This document shows, piece by piece, positions 35,230-46,850 of a stretch of 47,500 bases of DNA. The position numbers and the translations under genes were made by a program. Within the stretch, counting starts at the first letter, position 1. Each line of letters starts with the position of its first letter. The notes under the pieces were generated by a model. It did not search any database, was not told the origin of the DNA, and saw only the letters and a list, made by a program, of their open reading frames with translations. This stretch comes from Winogradskyella sp. (GTDB taxonomy: Bacteria > Bacteroidota > Bacteroidia > Flavobacteriales > Flavobacteriaceae): NCBI RefSeq assembly GCF_013213835.1, contig NZ_JABSSU010000015.1:1-47500 (forward strand), written 5' to 3'.

Positions 35230-35805
35230 ATGAATTTACCACTTATAGATAACGAAGAGTTTAAAAACAAAGACTTTACAAACAACAAATTACCAACCGC
35301 AGAATACAACGAATGTCAATTCATCAATTGTAATTTTGAAGCTTCCGATGTATCTAACAATTCATTTCTTGAGTGTGAGTTCATTAATTGTAACATCAGT
35401 AATGGAACAGTTAAACACACCATTTTTAATGACGTTTATTTCTCAGATTGTAAACTAGTAGGTATTCAGTTCTATCATTGTAATGATTTTCTTCTCGATT
35501 TTAAATTCAGTAATTGTATACTTAATTACAGTTCATTTTATCGGCTCAAGGTTAACAATACAAAATTTGCAGATTGTAAATTGCAACATGTAGACTTTAC
35601 AGAAACTTCTGCAAATAATGTCATCTTTGATAACTGTGACTTGAAAGATGCTATTTTTGATCAAACTTCACTTCAAAAAACTCAATTTGAAACAGCTTTT
35701 AATATTTCCATCAATCCAACAATAAATAATTTAAAAGGTGCTGTTTTCTCTAGAGAAAACTGCTTTGGGTTACTCGATTCTTTTCATGTAAAAATAAAAT
35801 CTTAA
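35230..35805 (+). CDS. Pentapeptide-repeat protein
   Basis: 191 aa, soluble, a right-handed beta-helix predicted from runs of A(D/N)LxX-type pentads: NECQFINCNFEASD, ECEFINCNI, FSDCKL, FADCKLQHVDF, FDNCDLKDAIFD. Central positions are unusually rich in Cys. The size and double-helix-like split around 100 resemble Qnr-type gyrase-protecting proteins, but a topoisomerase role cannot be claimed. Follows the candidate ncRNA and precedes icd. Confidence 0.88.
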   Translation: MNLPLIDNEEFKNKDFTNNKLPTAEYNECQFINCNFEASDVSNNSFLECEFINCNISNGTVKHTIFNDVYFSDCKLVGIQFYHCNDFLLDFKFSNCILNYSSFYRLKVNNTKFADCKLQHVDFTETSANNVIFDNCDLKDAIFDQTSLQKTQFETAFNISINPTINNLKGAVFSRENCFGLLDSFHVKIKS

Positions 35806-35850
35806 AAAGCTCAGAGAAAGTATCTGTTTTCAGCAAAATTTATCACTTAG

Positions 35851-38145
<2,295 letters not shown>

Positions 38146-38152
38146 AATTTAA

Positions 38153-38178
38153 GGCCGTATTTATTACGGTCTTTCTTT
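38153..38178 (+). terminator. Probable terminator of icd
   Basis: GGCCGTA (38153-38159) with TACGGTC (38165-38171), one G-T pair, then a pyrimidine-rich TTTCTTTT. The stem is short, so it may be leaky; the next gene starts at 38185. Confidence 0.6.
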
Positions 38179-38184
38179 TGCCTT

Positions 38185-39126
38185 ATGACAAAGCAAAACC
38201 TAAATGATTGTTACCAAAGAATAGCACCTTATATTCACAAAACACCAGTATTAACTTCTAGTCTGGTTAATGAATTAGTTGGTGCAGAAGTATTCTTTAA
38301 GTGTGAAAACTTTCAAAAAACAGGTGCTTATAAAATGCGCGGTGCGACTAATGCGATTATGCAATTGTCAGATGAACAAAGAGTAAAAGGCGTAGTAACA
38401 CATTCTTCGGGTAACTTTGCTCAAGCGTTGTCAAAAGCAGCTCAAAGTTTAGGTGTTAAGGCAACAATTGTAATGCCTTCAAACTCACCAATAGCTAAAA
38501 AAGAAGGTGTAAAAACTTATGGTGGTAACATCATAGAATGCGAACCTACGATTGAAGCTCGTCAGTCAACAGCAGATAAAATTGTAGAAGAAACTGGTGG
38601 AACTTTTATTCATCCTTCAAACGACTTAGATGTCATTTTAGGTCAAGGCACAGCTTGCTATGAATTGCTTCAAGATTATCCAAATTTAGATGTAGTCGCT
38701 TGTCCTGTTGGTGGTGGTGGACTCATTGCTGGTTCTGCACTTGCTGTGCATCATTTCTCTGATAATACTATAGTTATTGGTGGCGAACCTTTTGAGGCAG
38801 ATGATGCATATAGGTCTTTAATAAGTGGTAAAATTGAAAGTAACACTACCACGAATACAATCGCAGACGGATTAAGAACACAATTAGGTCATCACAACTT
38901 TCCGATTATAAAGGATAATGTCAATGAAATTATACGTGTTACTGAAGAAGACATTATCGAAGCTATGCGATTTATATGGGAACGCATGAAAATAATTATT
39001 GAACCTTCTAGCGCTGTAACTTTTGCCGCAATTCTCAGAGAAAAAAATAAATTTAAAGGCAAAAAAATTGGTGTTATAATTTCTGGTGGAAATGTAGATG
39101 TCACCAATCTTCCTTTTAATATATAA
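38185..39126 (+). CDS. PLP-dependent threonine/serine dehydratase-like enzyme
   Basis: A 313-aa fold-type II PLP enzyme. Lys50 in TGAYKMRGA is the PLP lysine; SSGNFAQAL binds the substrate carboxylate; CPVGGGGLIAG binds the PLP phosphate; ISGGNVD is near the end. The short length, without the regulatory ACT-like domain of biosynthetic IlvA, fits catabolic threonine dehydratase or serine racemase, which cannot be told apart by sequence alone. It may also accept threo-3-hydroxyaspartate. It starts just after icd, with only a weak terminator between, so partial read-through is possible. Confidence 0.9.
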   Translation: MTKQNLNDCYQRIAPYIHKTPVLTSSLVNELVGAEVFFKCENFQKTGAYKMRGATNAIMQLSDEQRVKGVVTHSSGNFAQALSKAAQSLGVKATIVMPSNSPIAKKEGVKTYGGNIIECEPTIEARQSTADKIVEETGGTFIHPSNDLDVILGQGTACYELLQDYPNLDVVACPVGGGGLIAGSALAVHHFSDNTIVIGGEPFEADDAYRSLISGKIESNTTTNTIADGLRTQLGHHNFPIIKDNVNEIIRVTEEDIIEAMRFIWERMKIIIEPSSAVTFAAILREKNKFKGKKIGVIISGGNVDVTNLPFNI

Positions 39127-39173
39127 TTAACTTTTAGCGTGCTAATGCTGAGACTCTTGTTTCTTAATTTAGC

Positions 39174-41552
39174 ATGATGAAAAATTTAATGCTAAAAGTC
39201 CTACTCTTACTTTTTTTGAGCACTAACGCTTTTTTAGCACAAGAAAAAGTAACGCTAAGTGGAACTATTTCAGATGCGAGCAGTAATGAAACCCTCATTG
39301 GAGTTAATATTATACTGCCAGATCTCCAAACTGGTACTATGACCAATGAATATGGCTTCTACTCTATTACATTACCAAAAGGCACTTACAAAATACAGAT
39401 TAGCTATTTAGGATTCCAATCTATAGTTGAAACTATTAACCTTAATAGTGACCAAACAAAAAACTTTAAACTTAATGAAGCTGCCGAAAGCCTTGATGAA
39501 GTCATCATTAAACAGGATGTAGAAAAACTAAACATTAAGAAACCTCAGATGAGTGTTAATGCACTTTCAATTAATACCATCAAACAAATGCCGGTTGTTT
39601 TAGGCGAAGTTGATGTTATTAAATCCATAACGCTTCTACCAGGTGTTACAAATGCAGGTGAAGGTTCTTCAGGTTTTAATGTCAGAGGTGGCGCAGCTGA
39701 CCAAAATCTCATCTTGTTAGATGAAGCCACAATATTTAACTCGTCTCATTTATTTGGGTTCTTTTCGGTTTTTAATCCGGATGCTATAAAAGATATTAAA
39801 CTATATAAAGGTGGAATTCCTGCAAAATATGGTGGTCGTGTATCTTCGGTTTTAGACATATATCAAAAAGAAGGTAACAGCAGTAGCTTTCATATGAATG
39901 GTGGCATTGGATTAATCTCTAGTCGATTATTAGCAGAAGGTCCTATTAAAAAAGACAAAGGTTCTTTTTTGTTTGGGGGACGCAGCAGTTATGCACACTT
40001 GTTTTTACCTCTTTTTGATTTAGATAATGAAGCCTATTTCTATGACCTAAACACAAAATTAAGTTATAGAATAAATGACAAAAATAGCATATTCTTATCT
40101 GGATATTTTGGTAGAGATGTGTTTACCATCCAAGATAGTTTTGCAAATACTTATGGTAATTCGGTTGTTAATTTTCGTTGGAATCATTTGTTTTCGGATA
40201 AATTATTTTCAAATCTTTCCCTAATATACTCTGACTATTACTATGGACTTGATTTAAATTTTGTTGGTTTTGAATGGGAATCTGGAATCAGAAACTTCAA
40301 TTTAAAATATGATTTTAAGCATTATATAAGCAATAACTTCAAACTTGAATATGGTTTAAATAGTATCTACTACAAATTCAATCCTGGTGAAATAAACCCT
40401 AATACACCAGATTCTGGCATTAACCCGTTTAAACTTATAGATAAATATGCATTTGAAAATGCAGTCTATATAGATGCCGAACATAAACTTAGTGATAGGC
40501 TATCCTTAAGTTATGGGGCAAGGTTCAGTACATTTCATAGATTAGGTCAAAATGAACAAAATATTTATGCAAATAATAATCCTGTCATTTTTGATGAAGA
40601 TACTGGCACTTACTTAAAGGCAGAACCTATTGGTACGGAAACTTTTGATAGAAGTGATGTCATCGCCTCATTTGAAAACATAGAACCGCGATTTGCATTG
40701 GCATATCAATTAAATGACGACTCATCAATAAAGGCTAGTTATAACAGAATGAGTCAATATTTACACTTATTATCTAACACAAACTCACCTACACCACTAG
40801 ATGTTTGGACGCCAAGTGGAGAATTTGTAAAACCCCAATTATTAGATCAGGTGGCGATAGGATACTTTAGAACATTTAAGGACAATAGATATTCATTAGA
40901 AGTTGAAAGTTTTTATAAAACTATTCAAAATAGAATAGATTATATAGACGGTGCAAATCTTATAGCTAACAATGCTATAGAACAGGTGATTCTCAACGGA
41001 GAAGCAAGAGCGTATGGTCTTGAAGTGTTATTACGAAAAAACGAAGGAAAACTAAAAGGTTGGTTGGCATATACATTATCTAAATCTGAACAAAGAACAC
41101 CTGGAAGAAATTCTTTGGAATCAGGAATTAACAACGGAGAATGGTACAGCACACCATTTGATAAAACACATGATATATCACTAACTGCAAGTTACGAACT
41201 CAGCAAAAAATGGTCATTTAGCAGTAATTTCTTATTTCAAACCGGGTTACCTGTTACATTTCCTAATGCGCAATATGAATATAACGGCATTATTGTCCCA
41301 AGCTTTGAGGCAAGAAACTCTAGCAGATTACCTTCATACCATAGATTAGATTTAGCGGTTAATTACAGACCTAAACCAAATAGTACTAAAAAGTTTAAAA
41401 GTGAGTGGGTATTTGGTATATACAATGTTTATAATAGAAGAAATGCAGCAAGTATATCATTCAGAGAAAATAGAATGTCAGGACGTAACGAAGCTGTGCG
41501 TTTGGCAATTTTCGGTGCTGTACCTTCGGTTTCATATAATTTTAAATTTTAA
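39174..41552 (+). CDS. TonB-dependent outer-membrane receptor
   Basis: 792 aa. Signal peptide (MMKNLMLKVLLLLFLSTNAFLA), a carboxypeptidase-regulatory-like beta domain (~25-105: TLSGTISDASSNETLIGVNI), a plug domain (~115-230: GSSGFNVRGGAADQNLILLD, then GIPAKYGGRVSSVLDI) and a beta barrel ending in NFKF. Uses TonB-ExbBD energy to import a ligand that cannot be named here. The lipoprotein gene with DUF4249 begins three bases after the stop, the usual flavobacterial pairing, so both belong to one uptake system. Confidence 0.94.
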   Translation: MMKNLMLKVLLLLFLSTNAFLAQEKVTLSGTISDASSNETLIGVNIILPDLQTGTMTNEYGFYSITLPKGTYKIQISYLGFQSIVETINLNSDQTKNFKLNEAAESLDEVIIKQDVEKLNIKKPQMSVNALSINTIKQMPVVLGEVDVIKSITLLPGVTNAGEGSSGFNVRGGAADQNLILLDEATIFNSSHLFGFFSVFNPDAIKDIKLYKGGIPAKYGGRVSSVLDIYQKEGNSSSFHMNGGIGLISSRLLAEGPIKKDKGSFLFGGRSSYAHLFLPLFDLDNEAYFYDLNTKLSYRINDKNSIFLSGYFGRDVFTIQDSFANTYGNSVVNFRWNHLFSDKLFSNLSLIYSDYYYGLDLNFVGFEWESGIRNFNLKYDFKHYISNNFKLEYGLNSIYYKFNPGEINPNTPDSGINPFKLIDKYAFENAVYIDAEHKLSDRLSLSYGARFSTFHRLGQNEQNIYANNNPVIFDEDTGTYLKAEPIGTETFDRSDVIASFENIEPRFALAYQLNDDSSIKASYNRMSQYLHLLSNTNSPTPLDVWTPSGEFVKPQLLDQVAIGYFRTFKDNRYSLEVESFYKTIQNRIDYIDGANLIANNAIEQVILNGEARAYGLEVLLRKNEGKLKGWLAYTLSKSEQRTPGRNSLESGINNGEWYSTPFDKTHDISLTASYELSKKWSFSSNFLFQTGLPVTFPNAQYEYNGIIVPSFEARNSSRLPSYHRLDLAVNYRPKPNSTKKFKSEWVFGIYNVYNRRNAASISFRENRMSGRNEAVRLAIFGAVPSVSYNFKF

Positions 41553-41555
41553 ATC

Positions 41556-42368
41556 ATGAAAAAGATAATATATATATTCTGTCTTATATTTTGCTTTAGC
41601 TGCGAAGACGTTATTGATGTAGATTTAAATGAAACTGAACCAAGATTAGTTATTGAAGCTTCCATTAACTGGTTTAAAGGAACATCAGGTAATGAGCAGT
41701 CCATTAAATTAAGTCTTACTGCGCCATTTTTTGATAATGCAGTGCCACCAGCAACAGGTGCAGAAGTTCAGATACAGGATTCTAATAATAACATATATGT
41801 ATTTGCAGAGTTTAACGATTCAGGCATATACAGCAATAATAATTTCATTCCTGTAATTGATGAAACCTATACACTTACCATAAATTACAATAACGAAATT
41901 TACAATGCCACAGAGACATTAAAATCCGTGGTTCCTATAGATTTTGTAGAACAAAATGACGAAGGAGGTTTTTCAGGTGAGGAAATTGAGTTAAAGGCCT
42001 ATTATACTGACCCAGTAAATATCGAAAATTACTATTTCTTTGAATTTATTAGTGATATCCCTGTAATTCCTACATTAGAAGTTTATGAAGATAGATTTAC
42101 TGATGGAAACCAAATATTTGGTTTTTATACTGAAGAAGATTTAGAACCGGGAATTGAGGTAACTATAAGAAATTATGGCGTTTCAAAACGATTTTACGAA
42201 TACATGTTTCTTTTATTACAACAAGGTAGTCAAGATAATGGCGGACCATTTGAAACACAACCAGCAACTGTGAGAGGTAATTGCATTAACACTACCAATC
42301 CAGATAATTTTCCATTTGGTTATTTTAGACTTTCTGAAGTGGATCAAGTATTTTATACGATAGAATAA
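41556..42368 (+). CDS. DUF4249 family lipoprotein, partner of the TonB receptor
   Basis: 270 aa. Lipoprotein signal with the Cys at position 16 (CFSCEDVIDVDL). The family usually begins this way: a VIDVDL motif, then EPRLVIEASI, followed by an Ig-like fold with TGAEVQIQD and IDETYTLTINY. Members sit next to TonB receptors and probably act as surface-exposed ligand-binding partners, by analogy with SusD-like pairs. Only three bases from the receptor stop. Confidence 0.9.
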   Translation: MKKIIYIFCLIFCFSCEDVIDVDLNETEPRLVIEASINWFKGTSGNEQSIKLSLTAPFFDNAVPPATGAEVQIQDSNNNIYVFAEFNDSGIYSNNNFIPVIDETYTLTINYNNEIYNATETLKSVVPIDFVEQNDEGGFSGEEIELKAYYTDPVNIENYYFFEFISDIPVIPTLEVYEDRFTDGNQIFGFYTEEDLEPGIEVTIRNYGVSKRFYEYMFLLLQQGSQDNGGPFETQPATVRGNCINTTNPDNFPFGYFRLSEVDQVFYTIE

Positions 42369-42472
42369 TTTCTGTAGCGTTACTACAATTAAGGTCGTGT
42401 CATTGCCTTTATCTTTAAAACTAAGGCTATAAAATATGCGGTTTCTACCGCTAACGAAAGCTATATAGAAGA

Positions 42473-42480
42473 TATATTTG
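42473..42480 (+). promoter_or_regulatory. -7 promoter element of murQ
   Basis: TATATTTG, a perfect TAnnTTTG, only 13 nt before the murQ ATG, so the leader is about 6 nt (nearly leaderless). A GCGGT/ACCGC hairpin (42439-42452) lies just upstream. Confidence 0.65.
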
Positions 42481-42493
42481 TTACCTTTAACCC

Positions 42494-43306
42494 ATGGATT
42501 TTATCAAAACTACAGAGCAAGATTCAAATTATAATAATCTCGAAAGAATGTCAATTTCAGAGGTTATCACTAACATTAATAACGAAGACAAAACCGTTCC
42601 ATTAGCAGTAGAAAAATCATTACCTCAAATAGAATTACTAATAGAACAAGTAGTTAAGAAACTAAAGAACGGTGGGCGACTTTTTTATATTGGTGCTGGT
42701 ACTAGCGGACGTTTAGGAATACTTGATGCATCTGAATGCCCACCAACTTTTGGTGTTTCTCATGACCTTGTCATTGGTCTAATTGCTGGTGGTGACAAAG
42801 CTATTAGAAAAGCGGTTGAGAATGCTGAAGATTCAATAACTCAAGGTTGGGAAGATTTATTAGAATATCAAATTTCAGAAAAAGATGTAGTGGTTGGTAT
42901 AGCAGCTTCTGGAACTACACCATATGTTGTAAATACACTAAAGAAATGTGATCAAAACAATATAATTACAGGATGTATTACTTGTAATCTGAACAGTCCT
43001 TTAAGTCTTACTGCTAAATTTCCAATAGAAGTTATTGTAGGTCCTGAGTTTTTGACTGGTAGTTCACGCATGAAAGCAGGAACAGCTCAAAAACTAGTAC
43101 TTAATATGATAACCACAACAACCATGATACATTTAGGTAAAGTCAAAGGAAATAAAATGGTTGATATGCAGTTGAGTAATAACAAACTTGTGGACAGAGG
43201 TGAAAAAATGATAATGAATGAACTAAATATTTCAAAAGAAGAAGCCTCTAAACTACTCAAAACATATAAAAACGTTAGAGAAAGTATTAAACATGGACGA
43301 AAATAA
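42494..43306 (+). CDS. murQ: N-acetylmuramic acid 6-phosphate etherase
   Basis: Cleaves the lactyl ether of MurNAc-6-P to give GlcNAc-6-P and lactate, recycling peptidoglycan sugar. The 270-aa SIS-domain protein has FYIGAGTSGRLGILDASECPPTFG, with Glu81 and Glu112 corresponding to the catalytic glutamates of the E. coli enzyme, and GSSRMKAGTAQK. It has its own promoter and overlaps the next small gene by 14 bp. Confidence 0.96.
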   Translation: MDFIKTTEQDSNYNNLERMSISEVITNINNEDKTVPLAVEKSLPQIELLIEQVVKKLKNGGRLFYIGAGTSGRLGILDASECPPTFGVSHDLVIGLIAGGDKAIRKAVENAEDSITQGWEDLLEYQISEKDVVVGIAASGTTPYVVNTLKKCDQNNIITGCITCNLNSPLSLTAKFPIEVIVGPEFLTGSSRMKAGTAQKLVLNMITTTTMIHLGKVKGNKMVDMQLSNNKLVDRGEKMIMNELNISKEEASKLLKTYKNVRESIKHGRK

Positions 43307-43529
43307 TAGAACTGATAAAGAACTTCTAAAAAAGGGACTTCAACAATTAGGTATTACTGTTCTGTTAATGTTTGCAGGTCCATCTTTATTTAGAATAGCA
43401 ATGCTAAATCAAGAAAAAAACCTTTATATCCCTATTTTAATAGTTTCAATCTTGATTATTTTGTTAGCCATAGTTATGTTCTTTATTGCTCTTAGGACTA
43501 TTGTGAATAGTTTTTTTGACAAGAGTTAG
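43293..43529 (+). CDS. Small membrane protein, DUF6095-like
   Basis: 78 aa with two hydrophobic helices (GITVLLMFAGPSLFRIAML and IPILIVSILIILLAIVMFFIAL). The start overlaps the end of murQ by 14 bp, so translation is coupled. It resembles a flavobacterial family annotated as DUF6095; the name is from memory. No function is known. Convergent with the serine hydrolase. Confidence 0.82.
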   Translation: MDENNRTDKELLKKGLQQLGITVLLMFAGPSLFRIAMLNQEKNLYIPILIVSILIILLAIVMFFIALRTIVNSFFDKS

Positions 43530-43545
43530 TCTATAATAACCTTAA

Positions 43546-44622
43546 TCACTTATCAACTACAGCATCTATAATTTTATTAAATCGCTTTTGTTGCTTAGGA
43601 TCTGAACAGTTCATCAAAATTACTATAACCGTTTTTTGCCGAGGATACACATAAAACAGACCATAACCTCCTAAACCACTTCCAAAATGACCAAAATAAG
43701 GTCTATTCTTATGATCAAAACTTGTTTGAAATCCTATACCATAATACGTTTTAGAATTGTCATTAAGTGTTTGAGAGGTTATAAATTCATTAAAAATTGT
43801 TGCATCTATTTTTCTATAATTCAATAAAGCCTTTCCAAAATTTGCAATATCCTCTGATGTAGATAAGTAACCACCACCAGCTAGCTTAAAGTAATTGTGA
43901 ACTTCTTCCACCTCATGGAATTTACGTCTAAGTTTTGGTTTAGAATAGAAAATTGCCTTACCCTCTATATATTCATTTTTATCTGCAATAGTCTGTTTTA
44001 AACTAAGAGGATTAAGGACATTTTTCTTCATAAAATCTTCGAAAGAAGTCTTAACTGCATTCTCAATTGCCATAGAAATTAAGTTCCAGCCATAACTGGT
44101 ATAAGCATAGTCAGTTCTAGGTTCAAAAAGTAAAGAATCTGATTTAAAAAACTCCAAACCTTCTCTAATAGACAAATTTTCAGAATTTTTAAATTCGTTA
44201 CCTTTATAACTGCGAATGCCAGACAAATGTCCTCCTAAATCTCTTATTGTAAAATCGTATTTTTTTTGAGGGAAATTAGGCAAATAAGCAAATGCTGTAG
44301 TATCTAGATTTATATAATTCTGCTCAACAGCTTTAGCTAAACCATAAGCTGATAAACTTTTAGAAATACTAGCGATCCTAAAGAGTGTCTCTCGAGAATT
44401 TATTAATACTTTATTCTCTAAATCGGCATAGCCATAACCTTTTGAAAACATGAGTGAATCATTCCGAATCACAGATATAGATAAACCTGGAACCTTTTTC
44501 CTCTTTATTAATTTTCTTGCTTGCCTTTCTATCTTCTTAGTATTGATTGTAAATTCTTGACCACTTACAATCTGAAAAACTAATAATGTTGAAAATAAAA
44601 CGATTCTAAAACCTTTACCCAT
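43546..44622 (-). CDS. Beta-lactamase-fold serine hydrolase, exported
   Basis: 358 aa with a signal peptide (cleavage after SG, near 21). A class C-type beta-lactamase fold: SxxK at Ser85-Ile-Ser-Lys88, then YTS (174-176) where Y-x-N is usual, then HFG at 312-314 replacing the KTG box. Such proteins are mostly peptidases or esterases, not true beta-lactamases. It is last in the minus-strand series that begins with the DUF547 gene; the preceding gene ends 57 bp upstream. Confidence 0.9.
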   Translation of the reverse strand: MGKGFRIVLFSTLLVFQIVSGQEFTINTKKIERQARKLIKRKKVPGLSISVIRNDSLMFSKGYGYADLENKVLINSRETLFRIASISKSLSAYGLAKAVEQNYINLDTTAFAYLPNFPQKKYDFTIRDLGGHLSGIRSYKGNEFKNSENLSIREGLEFFKSDSLLFEPRTDYAYTSYGWNLISMAIENAVKTSFEDFMKKNVLNPLSLKQTIADKNEYIEGKAIFYSKPKLRRKFHEVEEVHNYFKLAGGGYLSTSEDIANFGKALLNYRKIDATIFNEFITSQTLNDNSKTYYGIGFQTSFDHKNRPYFGHFGSGLGGYGLFYVYPRQKTVIVILMNCSDPKQQKRFNKIIDAVVDK

Positions 44623-44679
44623 AAAATAATTTTATACTATTTGATATTATAATCTTTATTAGGTCTATTAAAACAATTC

Positions 44680-45954
44680 TTAAAAGTACTGGCCAATTCC
44701 AAATACGATACCATTACTTGAATTTTCAGTAATTCCAAATCCGTAATCAATTCTTAAGGTGGCATTATATATTCTTTTATTTATAAATCTAAGTCCGAAA
44801 CCTGGATAAACTCTTAAGTTTTGAGACCTTACAAAATCATTAAATTCACCACCTGGATTCCTCCATGTACCAGAATCAACAAATACATTTGATTGCAATA
44901 CAAACCATTTCTTTTCAATTAATGAATGTCTATACTCAGTATTTAGCACAATTACACCTGTACCTCTATCAATTAAATTCCCAACACCTCTAATATTTAA
45001 ATTGTTATCTAGTGAAAACGGGGCAAATGGGCTATCATTGTTTGTAGATAATCCCAGCCGCAATCTATTTGCCCAATTACCTTTATCGCCAATTCTCTTA
45101 TAAAAGAAAAAATCATTCCAAGCAATTAAAAAATTTGGTTGTAAGTTATTCTCAGCCTCTACAGACTGCACATAAAGCAAACTTCTAAATCCTGAAACAT
45201 ATTGATAATGATATTCTAACCCATCAAAATCATACACCAATTTATATAGCGTTTTATTGATATCAAGATTTCTTGGAACATTCTCTGGCACTTCCCCATT
45301 CAAGTACTCAAATTTCTCCGTAAAAAAATTGATACCTAAATGTAATTTGTGCTTCCTATTGAATTCAACTATAGCTAAGGCCTCGATGGAAATATTGTTA
45401 TATAAATAGTTTGCACTTGTATTTTCAAAATAAAGAGGTTCCTCACTTTTCCAGTTTTGATGGTTTACAGCTAATCCTAAGTGCTTGCTCAACAAATAAG
45501 GTGCTCTAAAATTTATTGAATAAGTATCGTACCCATTGTTTTGATAAAACCCACCAAATGCAATTCCCCTTCCTAAAAAATTAAAATCACTTAGGCCTAA
45601 TCTATATGCAAATTGATCATTAACTGCTGTCCACAAATTAACATTGGGAATTAACGTAAAATTCTCTTCTATATTGAAAAAAACATTGTGTTTGTTTTCG
45701 TGTGAATAAAAAACCTGGTAAGACGCATGAGAGACTAAAGGTAATCGCTTTAGTCTCTCAATATCATTATTAATAATTGTACTGTCTAAAACAGCATTTG
45801 GTTTTGTATTTAATATCTTTCTAATGAATGAAACTTTGGTTCTTTTTAATCCTCTAATTTCAATACTAGCAACTTCATTTTGTTGTGCATTTGAAACTAA
45901 GGAAATAAATAGTAGAATTAAAGCGTATTTCAGTTTCAATTGTTTTTTTTTCAA
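44680..45954 (-). CDS. Omp85/BamA-like outer-membrane protein with a single POTRA domain
   Basis: 424 aa. Signal peptide to ~23 (SNAQ), then one POTRA-like domain (~27-98: SIEIRGLKRTKVSFIRKIL, LKRLPLVSHASYQVFY), then a beta barrel with an Omp85-type motif, IRGVGNLIDRGTG (321-333), and a final strand ending in GIGQYF. At 424 residues it is far shorter than BamA, which has five POTRA domains, so it is not the main assembly machine. It may secrete or insert one partner. Only 9 bp separate it from the upstream barrel-protein gene, whose product may be that partner. Confidence 0.85.
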   Translation of the reverse strand: MKKKQLKLKYALILLFISLVSNAQQNEVASIEIRGLKRTKVSFIRKILNTKPNAVLDSTIINNDIERLKRLPLVSHASYQVFYSHENKHNVFFNIEENFTLIPNVNLWTAVNDQFAYRLGLSDFNFLGRGIAFGGFYQNNGYDTYSINFRAPYLLSKHLGLAVNHQNWKSEEPLYFENTSANYLYNNISIEALAIVEFNRKHKLHLGINFFTEKFEYLNGEVPENVPRNLDINKTLYKLVYDFDGLEYHYQYVSGFRSLLYVQSVEAENNLQPNFLIAWNDFFFYKRIGDKGNWANRLRLGLSTNNDSPFAPFSLDNNLNIRGVGNLIDRGTGVIVLNTEYRHSLIEKKWFVLQSNVFVDSGTWRNPGGEFNDFVRSQNLRVYPGFGLRFINKRIYNATLRIDYGFGITENSSNGIVFGIGQYF

Positions 45955-45963
45955 ATATAAAAT

Positions 45964-46836
45964 TTAAAACAGTGCTCTAAGCCCAATATTAAAAGTTTGT
46001 CCTAAACCTGTATCATTTCCTCTTACAAAATTTGAATAAAGTAACTCTATATTTAATTCATCTGACAATTGATACTTTGCCCCAGTACCTAAAATTGTAG
46101 CATCTTGTTCAAATCCTTCCGTTTCGAATGAAATTAACTGTAAATGTTGAACAAATCCAAGCACAGTGAATTTAGGAGATGGAAAATAACTTAAAAAAGC
46201 ACCCGGTATGAATCTTAAACTATTGCTCGCAAAGCTAGTCTCTTCTTTAAAACTATATTCTGAATTTAATTCAGTAAATAACTGCCAGTCTCCATCAGAA
46301 AAACTATAATCATAAAAAAATCTATTTTGGAATATATAGCCGTTTTGATCTAAAAACACATTATCTTCAGTTTCATTATCTACCAAAGGAATATGAAATG
46401 CTGATTGAATAGTAAAATTTCCAATACTTTTAATGGGATTAAACTTAATTGCTGGAGCAAAGGATGTTAAGCCAGAACGCGCACTTCCACTTTCACCATC
46501 AAAAGAAAAAACATCCAAGGCATCTCTTCCACCGATAACATTAGATCTAAATTCTAACAATAATCCCACATTTAAACTACGACTTTCACTCAAACCTGTA
46601 AAAACATCCACAGTAGAAGTAAAAAACGTATTTCTTGCTATGTCACTTTCGTTTCCCCCAAATGTTGCTCTTGTTTCTGTATATAAATTATTAAACCACT
46701 TTATATCCCATTGTCCCTTCTTTAATAATATTGAAGGTGTATATTCTTGAATAATACTTCTATTTGATTCTTTTTCTTGCCCAAATGCCATAATACTAAA
46801 AGCCAAGACGCATAATAAAGTTAATTTCTTTTTCAT
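45964..46836 (-). CDS. Outer-membrane beta-barrel protein
   Basis: 290 aa with a signal peptide (MKKKLTLLCVLAFSIMAFG). The rest is amphipathic strands with aromatic ends (GQWDIKWFNNLYTETRATFG, ... TFNIGLRALF with a terminal Phe), typical of a 12-14-strand barrel. I recognise no specific transporter family. It starts 14 bp after the DUF547 gene and ends 9 bp before the Omp85-like gene. Confidence 0.8.
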   Translation of the reverse strand: MKKKLTLLCVLAFSIMAFGQEKESNRSIIQEYTPSILLKKGQWDIKWFNNLYTETRATFGGNESDIARNTFFTSTVDVFTGLSESRSLNVGLLLEFRSNVIGGRDALDVFSFDGESGSARSGLTSFAPAIKFNPIKSIGNFTIQSAFHIPLVDNETEDNVFLDQNGYIFQNRFFYDYSFSDGDWQLFTELNSEYSFKEETSFASNSLRFIPGAFLSYFPSPKFTVLGFVQHLQLISFETEGFEQDATILGTGAKYQLSDELNIELLYSNFVRGNDTGLGQTFNIGLRALF

Positions 46837-46850
46837 TTTGATTTAATTTG

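Noticed and set aside
46433..46750. 105-aa plus-strand ORF
   Set aside because: It is antisense to the outer-membrane barrel gene, which has a signal peptide and close operon spacing.
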